Source: Thermomicrobiales bacterium (GTDB lineage Bacteria; Chloroflexota; Chloroflexia; Thermomicrobiales; UBA6265). Taken from it: a stretch of DNA of 49,348 nt. Of the stretch, positions 17,485 to 25,856 are shown in pieces; position 1 is the stretch's first letter; each line of letters opens with the position of its first letter. Below the pieces are notes generated by a model. The model did not search any database. It worked only from the letters and a program-made list of their open reading frames with translations, and was not told the origin of the DNA. The position numbers and the translations under genes are program-made. Location: contig JAWKPF010000031.1 of NCBI GenBank assembly GCA_041390825.1, forward strand, positions 1-49,348, written 5' to 3'.

Positions 17485-18380
17485 TGTCCGCCATCGCAAC
17501 CGAGCTCAGCCCTGACCTGGAACCGCTGGCGGATACGCCCTCGACCTGGAACACCTTCTTCTGGAAGTTTCGCCGCAATCGAAAAGCAGTGGTTGGTGCG
17601 GCCATCGTCGGTTTCCTGCTTGTTCTCATGGTGTTCGCTCCCTGGCTGGCGCCAAAAGATCCATTGCACGGTGAACTCAGCGCTACTCTGGAAGCCCCCG
17701 GCAGCGAGTTTTGGTTAGGAGCCGACCGCAACGGCCGTGACGTGCTCAGCCGGCTGATCTGGGGGAGCCGCACCGCGCTGGGCGGGGCGTTCGCTGTCGT
17801 GCTGATCAGCGAGTTGATTGGTGTGCCGCTTGGCATCATTGCCGGCTACCGCGGCGGTTGGTTCGACACAGCGGTCATGCGCGTGCTGGACATCATGCTC
17901 GCATTCCCGCCGTTGTTGCTTTCGCTGGCCATCGTTGCTGCGTTCGGCCCCTCGCTTCAGAACGTCGTCATCTCGCTTGGGATCCTTTACGTTCCCTTCA
18001 TCGCGCGTGTGGTTCGCGGTGTGACGTTGGTGCAGCGCGAGATGACCTATTCAGAGGCAGCGCGAGCGATGGGTTACCCGAAACGGCGCATCATCTTCCG
18101 GCACATTCTGCCGAACTGCATCGGGCCGATCATTGTCGTGTCAACGCTCGATCTGGCCTATGCGTTGCTCGATCTGGCGGCGCTCTCCTACTTGGGGCTC
18201 GGTGTGCAACCGCCCACTCCTGATTGGGGCGCGATGCTTTCCGAAGGACAGGGCGTGCTGTTGACGTCACCTCACCTTTCGCTCGCGGCGGGATTCATGA
18301 TTCTGGTCGCAGTACTCGGATTCAACCTGCTCGGCGACGGGCTGAGCGACGTTCTCGATCCTCGCCAGGGTGGCCGCTGA
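17484..18380 (+). CDS. Peptide ABC transporter permease, DppC/OppC type
   Basis: 298 aa. The N-terminus has the family's FWKFRRNRKAVVGAAIVGFL segment and the first helix. The periplasmic loop contains FWLGADRNGRDVLSRLIWGSR, the DppC hallmark. The EAA loop is MTYSEAARAMGYPKRRIIFRHILPN. It ends with GDGLSDVLDPR, also diagnostic. It pairs with the preceding DppB-type subunit. Both ends overlap their neighbours by TGATG, so it lies in the middle of a tightly coupled operon. Confidence 0.95.
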   Translation: MSAIATELSPDLEPLADTPSTWNTFFWKFRRNRKAVVGAAIVGFLLVLMVFAPWLAPKDPLHGELSATLEAPGSEFWLGADRNGRDVLSRLIWGSRTALGGAFAVVLISELIGVPLGIIAGYRGGWFDTAVMRVLDIMLAFPPLLLSLAIVAAFGPSLQNVVISLGILYVPFIARVVRGVTLVQREMTYSEAARAMGYPKRRIIFRHILPNCIGPIIVVSTLDLAYALLDLAALSYLGLGVQPPTPDWGAMLSEGQGVLLTSPHLSLAAGFMILVAVLGFNLLGDGLSDVLDPRQGGR

Positions 18381-19396
18381 TGAGCATTGCTCCCATCCTC
18401 GAACTCGACGATCTGCAAGTCGAGTTCTTCACTCGCAATGGCCCGCTCCGGGCGGTCGATGGCGTCAGTCTTTCGATTCAGCCTGGTGAAACGCTCGGGC
18501 TCGTCGGCGAATCCGGCTCCGGCAAGAGCGTGACCGCGCGCGCCATCATGCGCCTGGTGCCAACCCCTCCGGGCCGCTATGCCGGGGGGCGGATTCTCTT
18601 CGAGGGACGCGATCTGCTGACCCTGCCGGAAAAAGAGATGCAGGCGATGCGCGGCGGCCAAATTGCCATGATCTTTCAGGATCCGATGACCTTCCTGAAC
18701 CCTGTCTATACGGCCGGCGAGCAAGTGGCCGAAGCGATCCGCGTGCACCAGGGCGCCAGCAAGGCGGAAGCGAAAGCGCAGACGATCGAGCTCTTCCGGA
18801 CAGTCGGCATCCCAAACGCCGAGGCGCGCTTCACGGCCTATCCACATGAGCTCTCCGGTGGATTGCGGCAGCGCGTCATGACCTCGATGGCGCTCTCGTC
18901 ACGGCCCAAGTTGCTCATCGCCGACGAACCGACGACCGCGCTCGACGTCACGATACAGGCGCAGATTCTCGACCTGTTGCGCAATCTGCAGCAGGAACTC
19001 GGAATGAGCATCCTGCTCATTACCCATGATCTGGGTGTCGTAGCGGAGATGTGCGACAAGGTGGCGGTCATGTATGCCGGCCGCATCGTCGAGGAAGCAA
19101 GCGCCGAGCCGCTGTTCGACGATCCCGGACATCCCTACACGAGTGGACTTCTGGAGGCAATTCCCAATGCCGGGAGCGATGGCGCTCCCTTCCGGCCGAT
19201 CCCAGGATCCCCTCCCGACCTGGCACGCTTGCCGCAGGGGTGCCGTTTCGCGCCTCGTTGCCGGTATCGGCAGGAAATCTGTGTTTCGACATCGCCGCCC
19301 TTGGTCGAGATCGCGCCCGGACATGAAGCGCTCTGTCACTTCGCCGGCACCTATCGCGCCAACCTGACCGAAACCGCCGCCGGGGCCGCTTCATGA
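18380..19396 (+). CDS. Peptide ABC transporter ATP-binding protein, DppD/OppD type
   Basis: 338 aa from ATG 18380; an earlier in-frame start lies inside the permease gene and is not used. It drives import by ATP hydrolysis at the inner face of the membrane. Walker A is GESGSGKS, the signature LSGGLRQRV, Walker B LLIADEPTTALD and the switch His is in LLITHDLGVV. The C-terminal oligopeptide-transporter extension is present (HPYTSGLLEAIPN, then a CRFAPRCRYRQEIC cysteine cluster). In OppD/DppD proteins that cluster binds a 4Fe-4S centre. It overlaps the next gene by ATGA. Confidence 0.95.
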   Translation: MSIAPILELDDLQVEFFTRNGPLRAVDGVSLSIQPGETLGLVGESGSGKSVTARAIMRLVPTPPGRYAGGRILFEGRDLLTLPEKEMQAMRGGQIAMIFQDPMTFLNPVYTAGEQVAEAIRVHQGASKAEAKAQTIELFRTVGIPNAEARFTAYPHELSGGLRQRVMTSMALSSRPKLLIADEPTTALDVTIQAQILDLLRNLQQELGMSILLITHDLGVVAEMCDKVAVMYAGRIVEEASAEPLFDDPGHPYTSGLLEAIPNAGSDGAPFRPIPGSPPDLARLPQGCRFAPRCRYRQEICVSTSPPLVEIAPGHEALCHFAGTYRANLTETAAGAAS

Positions 19397-20394
19397 GCGA
19401 CTCGGCTCCCCTGCTCCAGGTCAAAGGGTTGGTAAAGCACTTCCCGCTACGCGGCGGGTTCATCGATCGCATTCAGGGGCGGCCAGCCCAGGTGATCCGC
19501 GCGGTCGACGGTGTCGACCTTTCGATCCGCGACGGAGAGACGCTGGCGCTGGTGGGTGAGAGCGGATGCGGAAAATCGACAACCGGCCGCTGCATCCTCT
19601 ACCTGCAAGACCCAACCGCGGGCACCGTCTCCTATCGTGGGCGTCCCATCGATCCAGGCAATGCCGCAGAAATGCGCGAGCGGCGCAAGCAACTCCAGAT
19701 CGTCTTCCAGGATCCGAATTCGTCACTCAACCCGCGCATGACGGTCGGTCAAACGTTGGAAGAAGCGCTTGCCTTTCACAAGATCGTTCCAAAATCAGAG
19801 CGATCCAACCGGGTGAGCGAGCTCCTGCACACCGTCGGCCTCGATGCGCACTACCGGGCACGGTATGCCAACGAGCTCTCGGGAGGTCAACGGCAACGCA
19901 TCGGCATCGCCCGCGCACTGGCGGTCGATCCGGACCTGATCGTGGCCGACGAAGCAGTCAGCGCGCTCGATGTCTCGGTGCAAGCGCAAATTCTGCAACT
20001 CCTGGCGCGACTCCGGGAAGAACGCGGGTTGGCCTATCTCTTCATCAGTCATCAGCTGGGCGTGGTGCGCAGTATTTCCGATGCCGTCGCGGTCATGTAT
20101 CTCGGCAAAATCGTGGAGCAGGCGCCCACCGAGACGATCTTCCACGCTCCCCTCCACCCCTACACCCAGGCACTGATGGCCGCCGCCCCGATACCCAATC
20201 CCCGCGCGCGCCGGGAACGGATCATTCTGACCGGCGACCCGCCCAGCCCGGTCAATCCACCCAGTGGATGCCGTTTCCGCACCCGTTGCCGCTACGCCAC
20301 CGACCGCTGCGCCGCCGAAGTTCCCGAACTGCGCGAGATCCAGCCGTCTCACCTGGTAGCGTGCCATTTCGCCGGCGAACTCGACGGTGCCTGA
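19393..20394 (+). CDS. Peptide ABC transporter ATP-binding protein, DppF/OppF type
   Basis: 333 aa, ATG at 19393 overlapping the DppD-type stop. It is the second ATPase of the peptide importer. Walker A GESGCGKST, signature LSGGQRQRIGIARAL, Walker B LIVADEAVSALD (Ala where most ABC proteins have Pro, which is common in this family) and LFISHQLGVV are intact. The C-terminal extension has HPYTQALMAAAPIPNP and the Cys cluster CRFRTRCRYATDRC. It is the last gene of the five-gene importer; a new promoter follows within 90 bp. Confidence 0.95.
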   Translation: MSDSAPLLQVKGLVKHFPLRGGFIDRIQGRPAQVIRAVDGVDLSIRDGETLALVGESGCGKSTTGRCILYLQDPTAGTVSYRGRPIDPGNAAEMRERRKQLQIVFQDPNSSLNPRMTVGQTLEEALAFHKIVPKSERSNRVSELLHTVGLDAHYRARYANELSGGQRQRIGIARALAVDPDLIVADEAVSALDVSVQAQILQLLARLREERGLAYLFISHQLGVVRSISDAVAVMYLGKIVEQAPTETIFHAPLHPYTQALMAAAPIPNPRARRERIILTGDPPSPVNPPSGCRFRTRCRYATDRCAAEVPELREIQPSHLVACHFAGELDGA

Positions 20395-20481
20395 GACCTG
20401 CCACCTCTACGACAGCCCAGGGCCAAGAATCCACTGTCCGCTGGACTTCGGACCCCGGACACTGGTCCCCGAACCCACCTT

Positions 20482-20490
20482 TGGTATCAT
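20482..20490 (+). promoter_or_regulatory. Extended -10 promoter of the glycolipid operon
   Basis: TGGTATCAT is an extended -10 element 23 bases before the ATG at 20513. The -35 position is weak (ACTGGT-like). It would start RNA near 20497 and so drive the mini-ORF, the glycosyltransferase and the phosphatidyltransferase. Confidence 0.45.
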
Positions 20491-20512
20491 CCGAGACCGG
20501 AAGGGAACCCGC

Positions 20513-20569
20513 ATGGCTGAACGGTTCGAACTGCTCATCGTTGGTAACGGCTCGGCTTCGTGCCCGTGA
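20513..20569 (+). pseudogene. 18-codon remnant of a flavoprotein oxidoreductase N-terminus, now a leader ORF
   Basis: ATG at 20513 follows GGAAGGGAA and encodes MAERFELLIVGNGSASCP, then TGA. The peptide is what one expects of the first beta-strand and dinucleotide-binding loop (LLIVGNGSA, GxGxxA/S) of an FAD/NAD-dependent disulfide oxidoreductase, ended abruptly. Its TGA overlaps the GTG start of the glycosyltransferase (GTGA). The simplest reading is that a deletion joined the start of a lost oxidoreductase gene to the glycosyltransferase, leaving its promoter and ribosome site in service. It could instead be a short leader peptide that resembles such a start by chance. Confidence 0.5.
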
Positions 20570-21687
20570 AGATCGCGCAGGTCACCCCGTACGACATGTC
20601 GCATCCCGGCGGCGTGGCGCAACACATCGAGAATCTCAAGCGCGAGTTCGAGAAGCTCGGGCATGAGGTGGTGATCCTGGCTCCCAAAGCACGACAAGGC
20701 GGCGTCGAGGTTCGCGACGGCTTCTACGGCGTAGGCCGGACCATCCCCATTCCCGCCAACGGCTCGAAAGCCCGCCTGATGTTCGACGTCACCCTCTACA
20801 ACGCTATCAAGGAAATCCTCCAATACGAAAAGTTCGATGTCATCCACTGCCATGAGCCGATGACGCCGCTCCTTCCCTACATGGTGTTGCTCAATTCCCG
20901 TTCCGTGAATGTGGGCACGTTCCATGCCGCGCGGGACACCAATCCCTGGTATGGCATGCTCAAGCCGTACTTTTCGATCCTCATGAATCGGCTCGATGGC
21001 AAGATCTGCGTCTCGGAACCAGCCAAACAAAACGTGATGCAGTATTTCCCGGGGCACTACGATGTAGTGCCAAATGGCATCGACATCGAGCGGTTTGGCG
21101 AGCATATGGAGCCGTATCCCTGGGCGACGACCGGCACCCCCCGCATTCTCTTCGTTGGCCGATACAACGAGGCCCGCAAGGGCTTCAAATACCTCCTCCG
21201 CGCGATGCCGCTCGTTCAGCAGCAATATCCGAACGCCCGGCTCCTGGTTGTGGGTCCAGGCGATCCCGACCGATACCACGAAACGATCGATCGGTATCAG
21301 ATTCGCAACGTCGAATTCATCGGCGAGGTCTCGCAGGAAAGCCTGCCGCACTACTACGCGAGCTGCGATGTCTTCTGCGCCCCGTCGATCTATCGCGAGA
21401 GTTTTGGCATCGTGCTGCTGGAAGCGATGGCATCGATGAAGCCTGTCGTTGCCAGCGATATTCCCGGCTACGCCAGCGTGGCGACGAACAACAAGGACGC
21501 CTTGCTGGTCATGCCGCGCGACCCATCGGCCATCGCGTTGGCCATCGTCAGGCTGCTGGCGGATGCCGATTTGCGCGCGCGTCTGGTGCAGGCCGGACAG
21601 AAAACGGCCGATCACTATAGTTGGCCGCATGTCGCGCAGCGGGTGCTCGATGTCTACGCACGGTCGGGCGCGGCCGTCTCGGTCTAG
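20566..21687 (+). CDS. GT4-family glycosyltransferase, PimA-like
   Basis: 373 aa from GTG 20566 (a second GTG two codons earlier is possible). It has the two-domain GT-B fold: KIAQVTPYDMSHPGGVAQHI with the donor-loop Gly-Gly at the N-terminus, then FVGRYNEARKGFKYLLRAMP and the EX7E motif ESFGIVLLEAMA. Phosphatidylinositol mannosyltransferases such as PimA start the same way and transfer mannose from GDP-mannose to phosphatidylinositol at the inner face of the membrane. The next gene makes a CDP-alcohol-derived phospholipid, which strongly supports a glycolipid role. The sugar and acceptor are inferred from family and context, not shown. Confidence 0.85.
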   Translation: MKIAQVTPYDMSHPGGVAQHIENLKREFEKLGHEVVILAPKARQGGVEVRDGFYGVGRTIPIPANGSKARLMFDVTLYNAIKEILQYEKFDVIHCHEPMTPLLPYMVLLNSRSVNVGTFHAARDTNPWYGMLKPYFSILMNRLDGKICVSEPAKQNVMQYFPGHYDVVPNGIDIERFGEHMEPYPWATTGTPRILFVGRYNEARKGFKYLLRAMPLVQQQYPNARLLVVGPGDPDRYHETIDRYQIRNVEFIGEVSQESLPHYYASCDVFCAPSIYRESFGIVLLEAMASMKPVVASDIPGYASVATNNKDALLVMPRDPSAIALAIVRLLADADLRARLVQAGQKTADHYSWPHVAQRVLDVYARSGAAVSV

Positions 21688-21705
21688 TCGATTGGGAGGG
21701 CTGAC

Positions 21706-22302
21706 GTGATCTCAGAGCGGTTGGGAACATGGGCGCGGCAGAAGATGCTGGTGGTCGGGGCGTTCCTCGGCAAGTTCGGTGTCACTCCGAACATGCTCAC
21801 CATCGCGGGATTCATCCTGAACTGCATCGTGGCGGCCATCATTGCTTCGGGGCGCGGCCAGCTTGGGGGTGTCTTGCTCCTGTTCGCCAGCGCGTTCGAC
21901 ATGCTGGACGGGGCAGTCGCCCGCTCGACCGGCAAGACATCCAAATTCGGTGGCTTTTTCGATTCCACAGTCGACCGCTATTCCGAGATCATCGTCTACG
22001 TCGGTCTGCTCTGGTATATCCTGGGAACCGATGACTGGAAGTGGGGCGCCATGCTGGTGCTCCTCTCGGCCACCGGCGCAGTGATGGTCAGCTATGCGCG
22101 CGCGCGCGCCGAGGCGGCCGGCTGGAAGGCGTCGGTTGGCATCCTGGCACGGCCAGAGCGCGTGGTGGTGCTGTCGCTTGGACTGATCATCGACAGGCCA
22201 ATGTGGGCGCTCATCATCCTGGCCATCGCCACCAATCTGACCGCTGTGATGCGCATGGCGCACGTCTGGCGTGAGTATCAGAAAGAGCTCAAAGGCTCGT
22301 GA
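21706..22302 (+). CDS. CDP-alcohol phosphatidyltransferase, phosphatidylinositol(-phosphate) synthase-like
   Basis: 198 aa from GTG 21706, which follows GGGAGGG. The full CDP-alcohol phosphotransferase signature is present from DMLDGAVARS through GGFFDSTVDR (four Asp; the last is catalytic). About six hydrophobic helices fit the family. The N-terminal FGVTPNMLTIAGF and the sequence after the motif resemble actinobacterial and archaeal inositol-phosphate lipid synthases. It would make phosphatidylinositol phosphate or a similar lipid in the membrane. It lies between a PimA-like glycosyltransferase and a small membrane peptide, and overlaps the latter by GTGA. Confidence 0.9.
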   Translation: MISERLGTWARQKMLVVGAFLGKFGVTPNMLTIAGFILNCIVAAIIASGRGQLGGVLLLFASAFDMLDGAVARSTGKTSKFGGFFDSTVDRYSEIIVYVGLLWYILGTDDWKWGAMLVLLSATGAVMVSYARARAEAAGWKASVGILARPERVVVLSLGLIIDRPMWALIILAIATNLTAVMRMAHVWREYQKELKGS

Positions 22303-22448
22303 GCTTTCCCGAAGACGACGCTCCCGAAGGGCGAGGCAGTTCGCCAGAGGATGTCGCTGTGGCAGCGCGCGGCTGCCAGGCGATCCTCATCATGGGGTTC
22401 GTGATCGTCGTGCTGATCATCCTCTTCATCATCGCCGAGCAGTTCTGA
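22299..22448 (+). CDS. 49-aa single-pass membrane peptide
   Basis: GTG at 22299 overlaps the stop of the phosphatidyltransferase (GTGA), and TGA is at 22446. The product has an acidic N-terminal half (MSFPEDDAPEGRGSSPEDVA) and one very hydrophobic helix (AILIMGFVIVVLIILFIIAE). It is too short for normal gene finders. The coupling and the clean membrane segment argue that it is real, perhaps a small partner of the lipid enzyme. I know no family for it. Confidence 0.6.
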   Translation: MSFPEDDAPEGRGSSPEDVAVAARGCQAILIMGFVIVVLIILFIIAEQF

Positions 22449-22614
22449 GTCCCGGATCTGCTGCCAAAGACCAGCGGCCGGGCGGACGAGCGTTTCGTCC
22501 CGGCATGCAACCGCACGGAATTCCTCATTCGTTCGCCGCTTGCGTCACAATCGTGATGAGTTGCACTTGGGCGTACTACCGCGAGAGCGACGCTCAGGCG
22601 CGAGAGGAGTTTCC

Positions 22615-23151
22615 ATGCCAGTTCCTTCCGATTCTGTCGAATTTCTCGCCCACCTGCGGCAGACCCGCGCCTTCACCGATGAACCGGTGAGTGATGCCGA
22701 CCTGCATTCGATTCTGGACGTGATGCGCTGGACCGGCAGCGCGGGCAATGCTCAACCGTGGCAGTTCATCGTCGTGCGCGACGCTGCAGCAAGAAAGGCG
22801 CTCTCGCAGAGCGTCGATTCGATGAACTGGCTCGCCGATGCGCCACTTGTGCTGGTCGTCGTGCTGGAGGAGGGAAAGACGAGTACCCGAATGCACGACC
22901 TCGGCCGGATGGACGAACGGATCCTCCTGGCCGCGCAAGCGCTGGGTCTCGGCGCCGGCATTGTTTCCTTTTGGAATACAGAAGCGAAAGAACACGGGCG
23001 GACCGTGCTGCAGATCCCGGACGGTTGGGTGCTCTTCAGCGCAGTCGGCGTCGGCCACCCGTCCAACTCCACCGCGCCATCCAGGAACGGCGGCCGCAAG
23101 GAACTCACCGACCTGGTGCACTGGGATCGCTTCGGCCCTGGAAGCGAGTAG
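22615..23151 (+). CDS. Nitroreductase-family FMN protein
   Basis: 178 aa from ATG 22615, with GAGAGGAG upstream. Nitroreductase-fold enzymes use FMN and NAD(P)H to reduce nitro groups, quinones or other substrates. The N-terminal LRQTRAFTDEPVSDADLHSILD gives the Arg pair that binds the FMN phosphate. SAGNAQPWQFIVV is the Ser/Asn flavin loop, and LGLGAGIVSFW and GWVLFSAVGVGHP form the C-terminal core. At about 180 aa it is on the short side but complete. The gap before it holds a small inverted repeat (TCAC-AATC-GTGA) that could be an operator. Substrate unknown. Confidence 0.88.
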   Translation: MPVPSDSVEFLAHLRQTRAFTDEPVSDADLHSILDVMRWTGSAGNAQPWQFIVVRDAAARKALSQSVDSMNWLADAPLVLVVVLEEGKTSTRMHDLGRMDERILLAAQALGLGAGIVSFWNTEAKEHGRTVLQIPDGWVLFSAVGVGHPSNSTAPSRNGGRKELTDLVHWDRFGPGSE

Positions 23152-23195
23152 CCGCCGAAAAGGTTGAGTTGCCAGGCGACCATTGGAAAAAAGAG

Positions 23196-24431
23196 TTACC
23201 CCCGCATGTCGAAGACCGTCTTGATGGCGCCGTGTTTGCCGCGGGCGAGACTCACTTGCATCGCTTCCTGCCATTGGTCGAGCGTGAAGCGATGGGTGAT
23301 CAGGCGCGAAAGATCGATCCCTGGGTGACCGAGAATGAGTTCCATGGCGACCTTGAAGGTATGCGGCTTGCCTTCCATGGTGTTTTCCCGGCCGTAGACG
23401 TAGCAGCCGGTGATTTCCAGTTCGCGATTCCAGATGAACGTCAGATCGAGATGGCTAGTCTCGGCGGCACAGCCAACCATGACCACGTGCCCGTGCGGTC
23501 CAGCGACGCGCAAGGCATCATCCACGCTGGCCGTCGAGCCGACACAGTCGTAGACCCAGTCGAACCCGCCGGCATACGTCGGTTTGCCCTTGATCGGCTT
23601 GTACTTCTTTGCGCCAGCGATCTTGACCGCTGCGTCCCCCGCGCTTTCCCCGCGCAGCACATTGTCCGCCCCGAGCGCCTTGGCCATTTCGGCCTGCAAT
23701 GGATGCCTGGCCAACATGGTGACCTCGCTCTTGATGCCCATCATGCGCATGGCAGCCAGCACGAAGAGACCGATCGATCCACTGCCAATGATCAACACCT
23801 TCGCCCACGACGGTGGCGGGTCTTTCAGGACTGCGTGCACCGCGACGCTGAACGGCTCGATCAGGACCGCAACCTCATCGGAGATCTCATCCGGCACGGG
23901 AACGATCTGACTCCAATGAGCCACCATGTCGGTGCTCCAGCCACCGGGAAGATCGCGGCAGAACCCGGTGAGCATCCCTGGAGCTATCGATCCTTCCGCT
24001 GTGCGAGTGCAAAGCCCCGGTTCTCCGGTGCGGCACATACGGCAGGGATCGAGACCCCGCATGTAGCACGAGATGACCGGGTTGAGGACCACCCGTTGCC
24101 CAATCCCGATCCCCTCCATGCCGGCCGCTTCGTCCCCAAGCTCGACAATCTCGGCCAGCACCTCGTGCCCAGGGGTGAAGGGAAACGATGTAAAGGGCGT
24201 CAACGCAGGGCCGCTGCGATTGGTGAGCGCGGAGATGTCGCTGCCGCAGATTCCGGTCAGGAGCGGCTTCAGTCGCGCGTACGCCGGACTCGGCAGCGGC
24301 ACCGGAGGACGTTCGATCTCGCTCAACCCGGGGATTTTTCCCGACTCCAGCAACTTGCCTGGCAGTCGGTCGGCCGCCCGGACGGCGACGAAGTTGGGAA
24401 TCGAGAACTTGTACTGAATCGCCTTGCTCAC
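23196..24431 (-). CDS. Zinc-dependent alcohol dehydrogenase (MDR family)
   Basis: 411 aa from GTG 24431, with GAGAGG ahead; longer starts would run into the upstream aldolase gene. The catalytic zinc site is visible in LTGICGSDISAL and TPGHEVLAE, and a four-Cys structural zinc lobe in NPVISCYMRGLDPCRMCRTG plus EPGLC. The NAD-binding Rossmann loop is IIGSGSIGLFVLAA. The protein is longer than a typical 350-residue MDR and has an N-terminal extension before the GroES-like domain. It follows the class II aldolase by 88 bp on the same strand, so aldolase and dehydrogenase probably act in one degradation route on a polyol or sugar acid. Confidence 0.9.
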   Translation of the reverse strand: MSKAIQYKFSIPNFVAVRAADRLPGKLLESGKIPGLSEIERPPVPLPSPAYARLKPLLTGICGSDISALTNRSGPALTPFTSFPFTPGHEVLAEIVELGDEAAGMEGIGIGQRVVLNPVISCYMRGLDPCRMCRTGEPGLCTRTAEGSIAPGMLTGFCRDLPGGWSTDMVAHWSQIVPVPDEISDEVAVLIEPFSVAVHAVLKDPPPSWAKVLIIGSGSIGLFVLAAMRMMGIKSEVTMLARHPLQAEMAKALGADNVLRGESAGDAAVKIAGAKKYKPIKGKPTYAGGFDWVYDCVGSTASVDDALRVAGPHGHVVMVGCAAETSHLDLTFIWNRELEITGCYVYGRENTMEGKPHTFKVAMELILGHPGIDLSRLITHRFTLDQWQEAMQVSLARGKHGAIKTVFDMRG

Positions 24432-24519
24432 GGCAGTGAACCTCTCTTCACCAAATGCGCCCCGCGGCGGACCGCCACGGAGCGCATCGAATTCTCGTCG
24501 AGTCCGGTCGATGTGCCAG

Positions 24520-25626
24520 CTAGGCCATTGGCACCTGGCGCTGAATCTTGCCATCGATACGGGCGAAGATTTCGTCCAGCGACTCGCCAGTGATCGTCAG
24601 ACCATGGTTGCGCAAGCCGATGACCGCATGACCCGGATCGGGAGATTGGCGCACCAGGTCGGCGACACCCGTGGCGAGCTCGATCGTGCCGCATGGGTAG
24701 TTGATGCGGGTCGACGGAATATCTTCCATCCATGCATGAATGTGCAGGATCGCGCCGACGCTGGGATGCTCGCGATAAATCATGAAGTGCTCGATCGCAT
24801 CCACCGAAACGCGCCGCGGGGTGACATGCGGCGGAACGCTGAGACGCATCGCTCGGCGCTCGGGAATATAATCGGTCACCATCAAGATCTCGGTGCCCAC
24901 CTCTTCGAGCTTGGTCTTGTCGACCCCGGATGCGCTCATCCAGAAGCGCAGATCGTCCTTGCGCGCGCTGACGTTCCCGTAGCTCAAACCGCCGATATTG
25001 AACATCTGCTTGAGATGCCGCAGATCGGCTTCGGGGAGATAGGAATCGATGGGGAAGGGCGACGGCAAGAGATCGAGCTCGTCCAGCAGCTTGCCGGCGC
25101 GGGTAATCGAGGCGGTGACCTCGTCTCCGCCCCAAAGTTCCTCTTCCAGGTCGGGTACGAACTCGTTCTCGATGATGAGGGTGGAGGTCGCCAGCGGCGT
25201 CAGCCGGTCGGCCACCTCATGGAAGAACTCTTCGTCGTCTCCCCAGTACTTGAACGAATATGACCCCTGCTCCAATGTGGAGACGAAGGCTTCGACACCG
25301 CCGTGGGTGCCATCCGGAATCAGCAGGATGAAGATATTGCCCAACGAGCGCAGTTGAAGCGGGTAAAGCGTGGCCAGGGGCACTTCCGGCACACCTTCGC
25401 TCTCGCCAATACCGACCACGAAAACCGCGCGGTTCTTGCGGCGGAAGCTCTTGGGGGCGTCGATATCGATGGGATGCAGCGCGATGCCGCCACGGTCGGC
25501 CGGCTCATCGCCTTGAATGACCGGCAGCCCCCGGGATTCGATCTCGGCTCGCAGCCCGCTGGTGAACCAGTCACGCAACGCATTTGGCGCCTCCGGCACA
25601 GGTCGCTTGATGGTCGTATCGGTCAT
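24520..25626 (-). CDS. Class II aldolase/adducin domain protein with unusual N-terminal half
   Basis: 368 aa from ATG 25626. The C-terminal ~190 residues are a class II aldolase: FNIGGLSYGNVSARKDD, MSASGVDK, IHIHAWMED with the metal-binding His pair, and IGLRNHGLTITG with the third His. Such enzymes cleave sugar phosphates or act as epimerases and decarboxylases with a divalent metal. The first ~170 residues (AVFVVGIGESEGVPEVP to TLIIENEFVPDLEEELW) are not part of the standard fold and I do not recognise them. They may be a second domain of different origin. The gene is divergent from the nitrilase and precedes the zinc dehydrogenase. Confidence 0.85.
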   Translation of the reverse strand: MTDTTIKRPVPEAPNALRDWFTSGLRAEIESRGLPVIQGDEPADRGGIALHPIDIDAPKSFRRKNRAVFVVGIGESEGVPEVPLATLYPLQLRSLGNIFILLIPDGTHGGVEAFVSTLEQGSYSFKYWGDDEEFFHEVADRLTPLATSTLIIENEFVPDLEEELWGGDEVTASITRAGKLLDELDLLPSPFPIDSYLPEADLRHLKQMFNIGGLSYGNVSARKDDLRFWMSASGVDKTKLEEVGTEILMVTDYIPERRAMRLSVPPHVTPRRVSVDAIEHFMIYREHPSVGAILHIHAWMEDIPSTRINYPCGTIELATGVADLVRQSPDPGHAVIGLRNHGLTITGESLDEIFARIDGKIQRQVPMA

Positions 25627-25803
25627 GTCGAGTGAGTTCCTTCCTTACAGTGTGGTGGTTGCCCAGGGCTTGTTCGCGCGGTCTGGCGCCTGGTCGCGCT
25701 CACCGACCGCATGCAGAACGGGTTGGCAACCCGAAGCGGAGCAACCACGTATCTGGCTAAGAATAAAAGAGAATGAAGCTGCGGAAAAGCAATTCCGCCC
25801 GAA

Positions 25804-25812
25804 TGTTATGAT
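25804..25812 (+). promoter_or_regulatory. Extended -10 promoter of the nitrilase-family gene
   Basis: TGTTATGAT (TGn plus TATGAT) lies 45 bases before the ATG at 25857. No good -35 is visible. The remaining 180 bp of the divergent gap with the aldolase hold an inverted repeat GGGTTG-GC-AACCC near 25720 but no gene. Confidence 0.45.
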
Positions 25813-25856
25813 CCAGCCACAGGTTCGAGCCATCCAACAGCCAGGAGTTACCCCCA

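Noticed and set aside
22758..24593. 611-codon plus-strand open frame
   Set aside because: It overlaps the nitroreductase in another frame and runs antisense to the zinc dehydrogenase; no protein-like motifs.
25815..25850. GGTTCGAGCC, similar to a tRNA T-loop
   Set aside because: No acceptor or anticodon arms can be formed around it.
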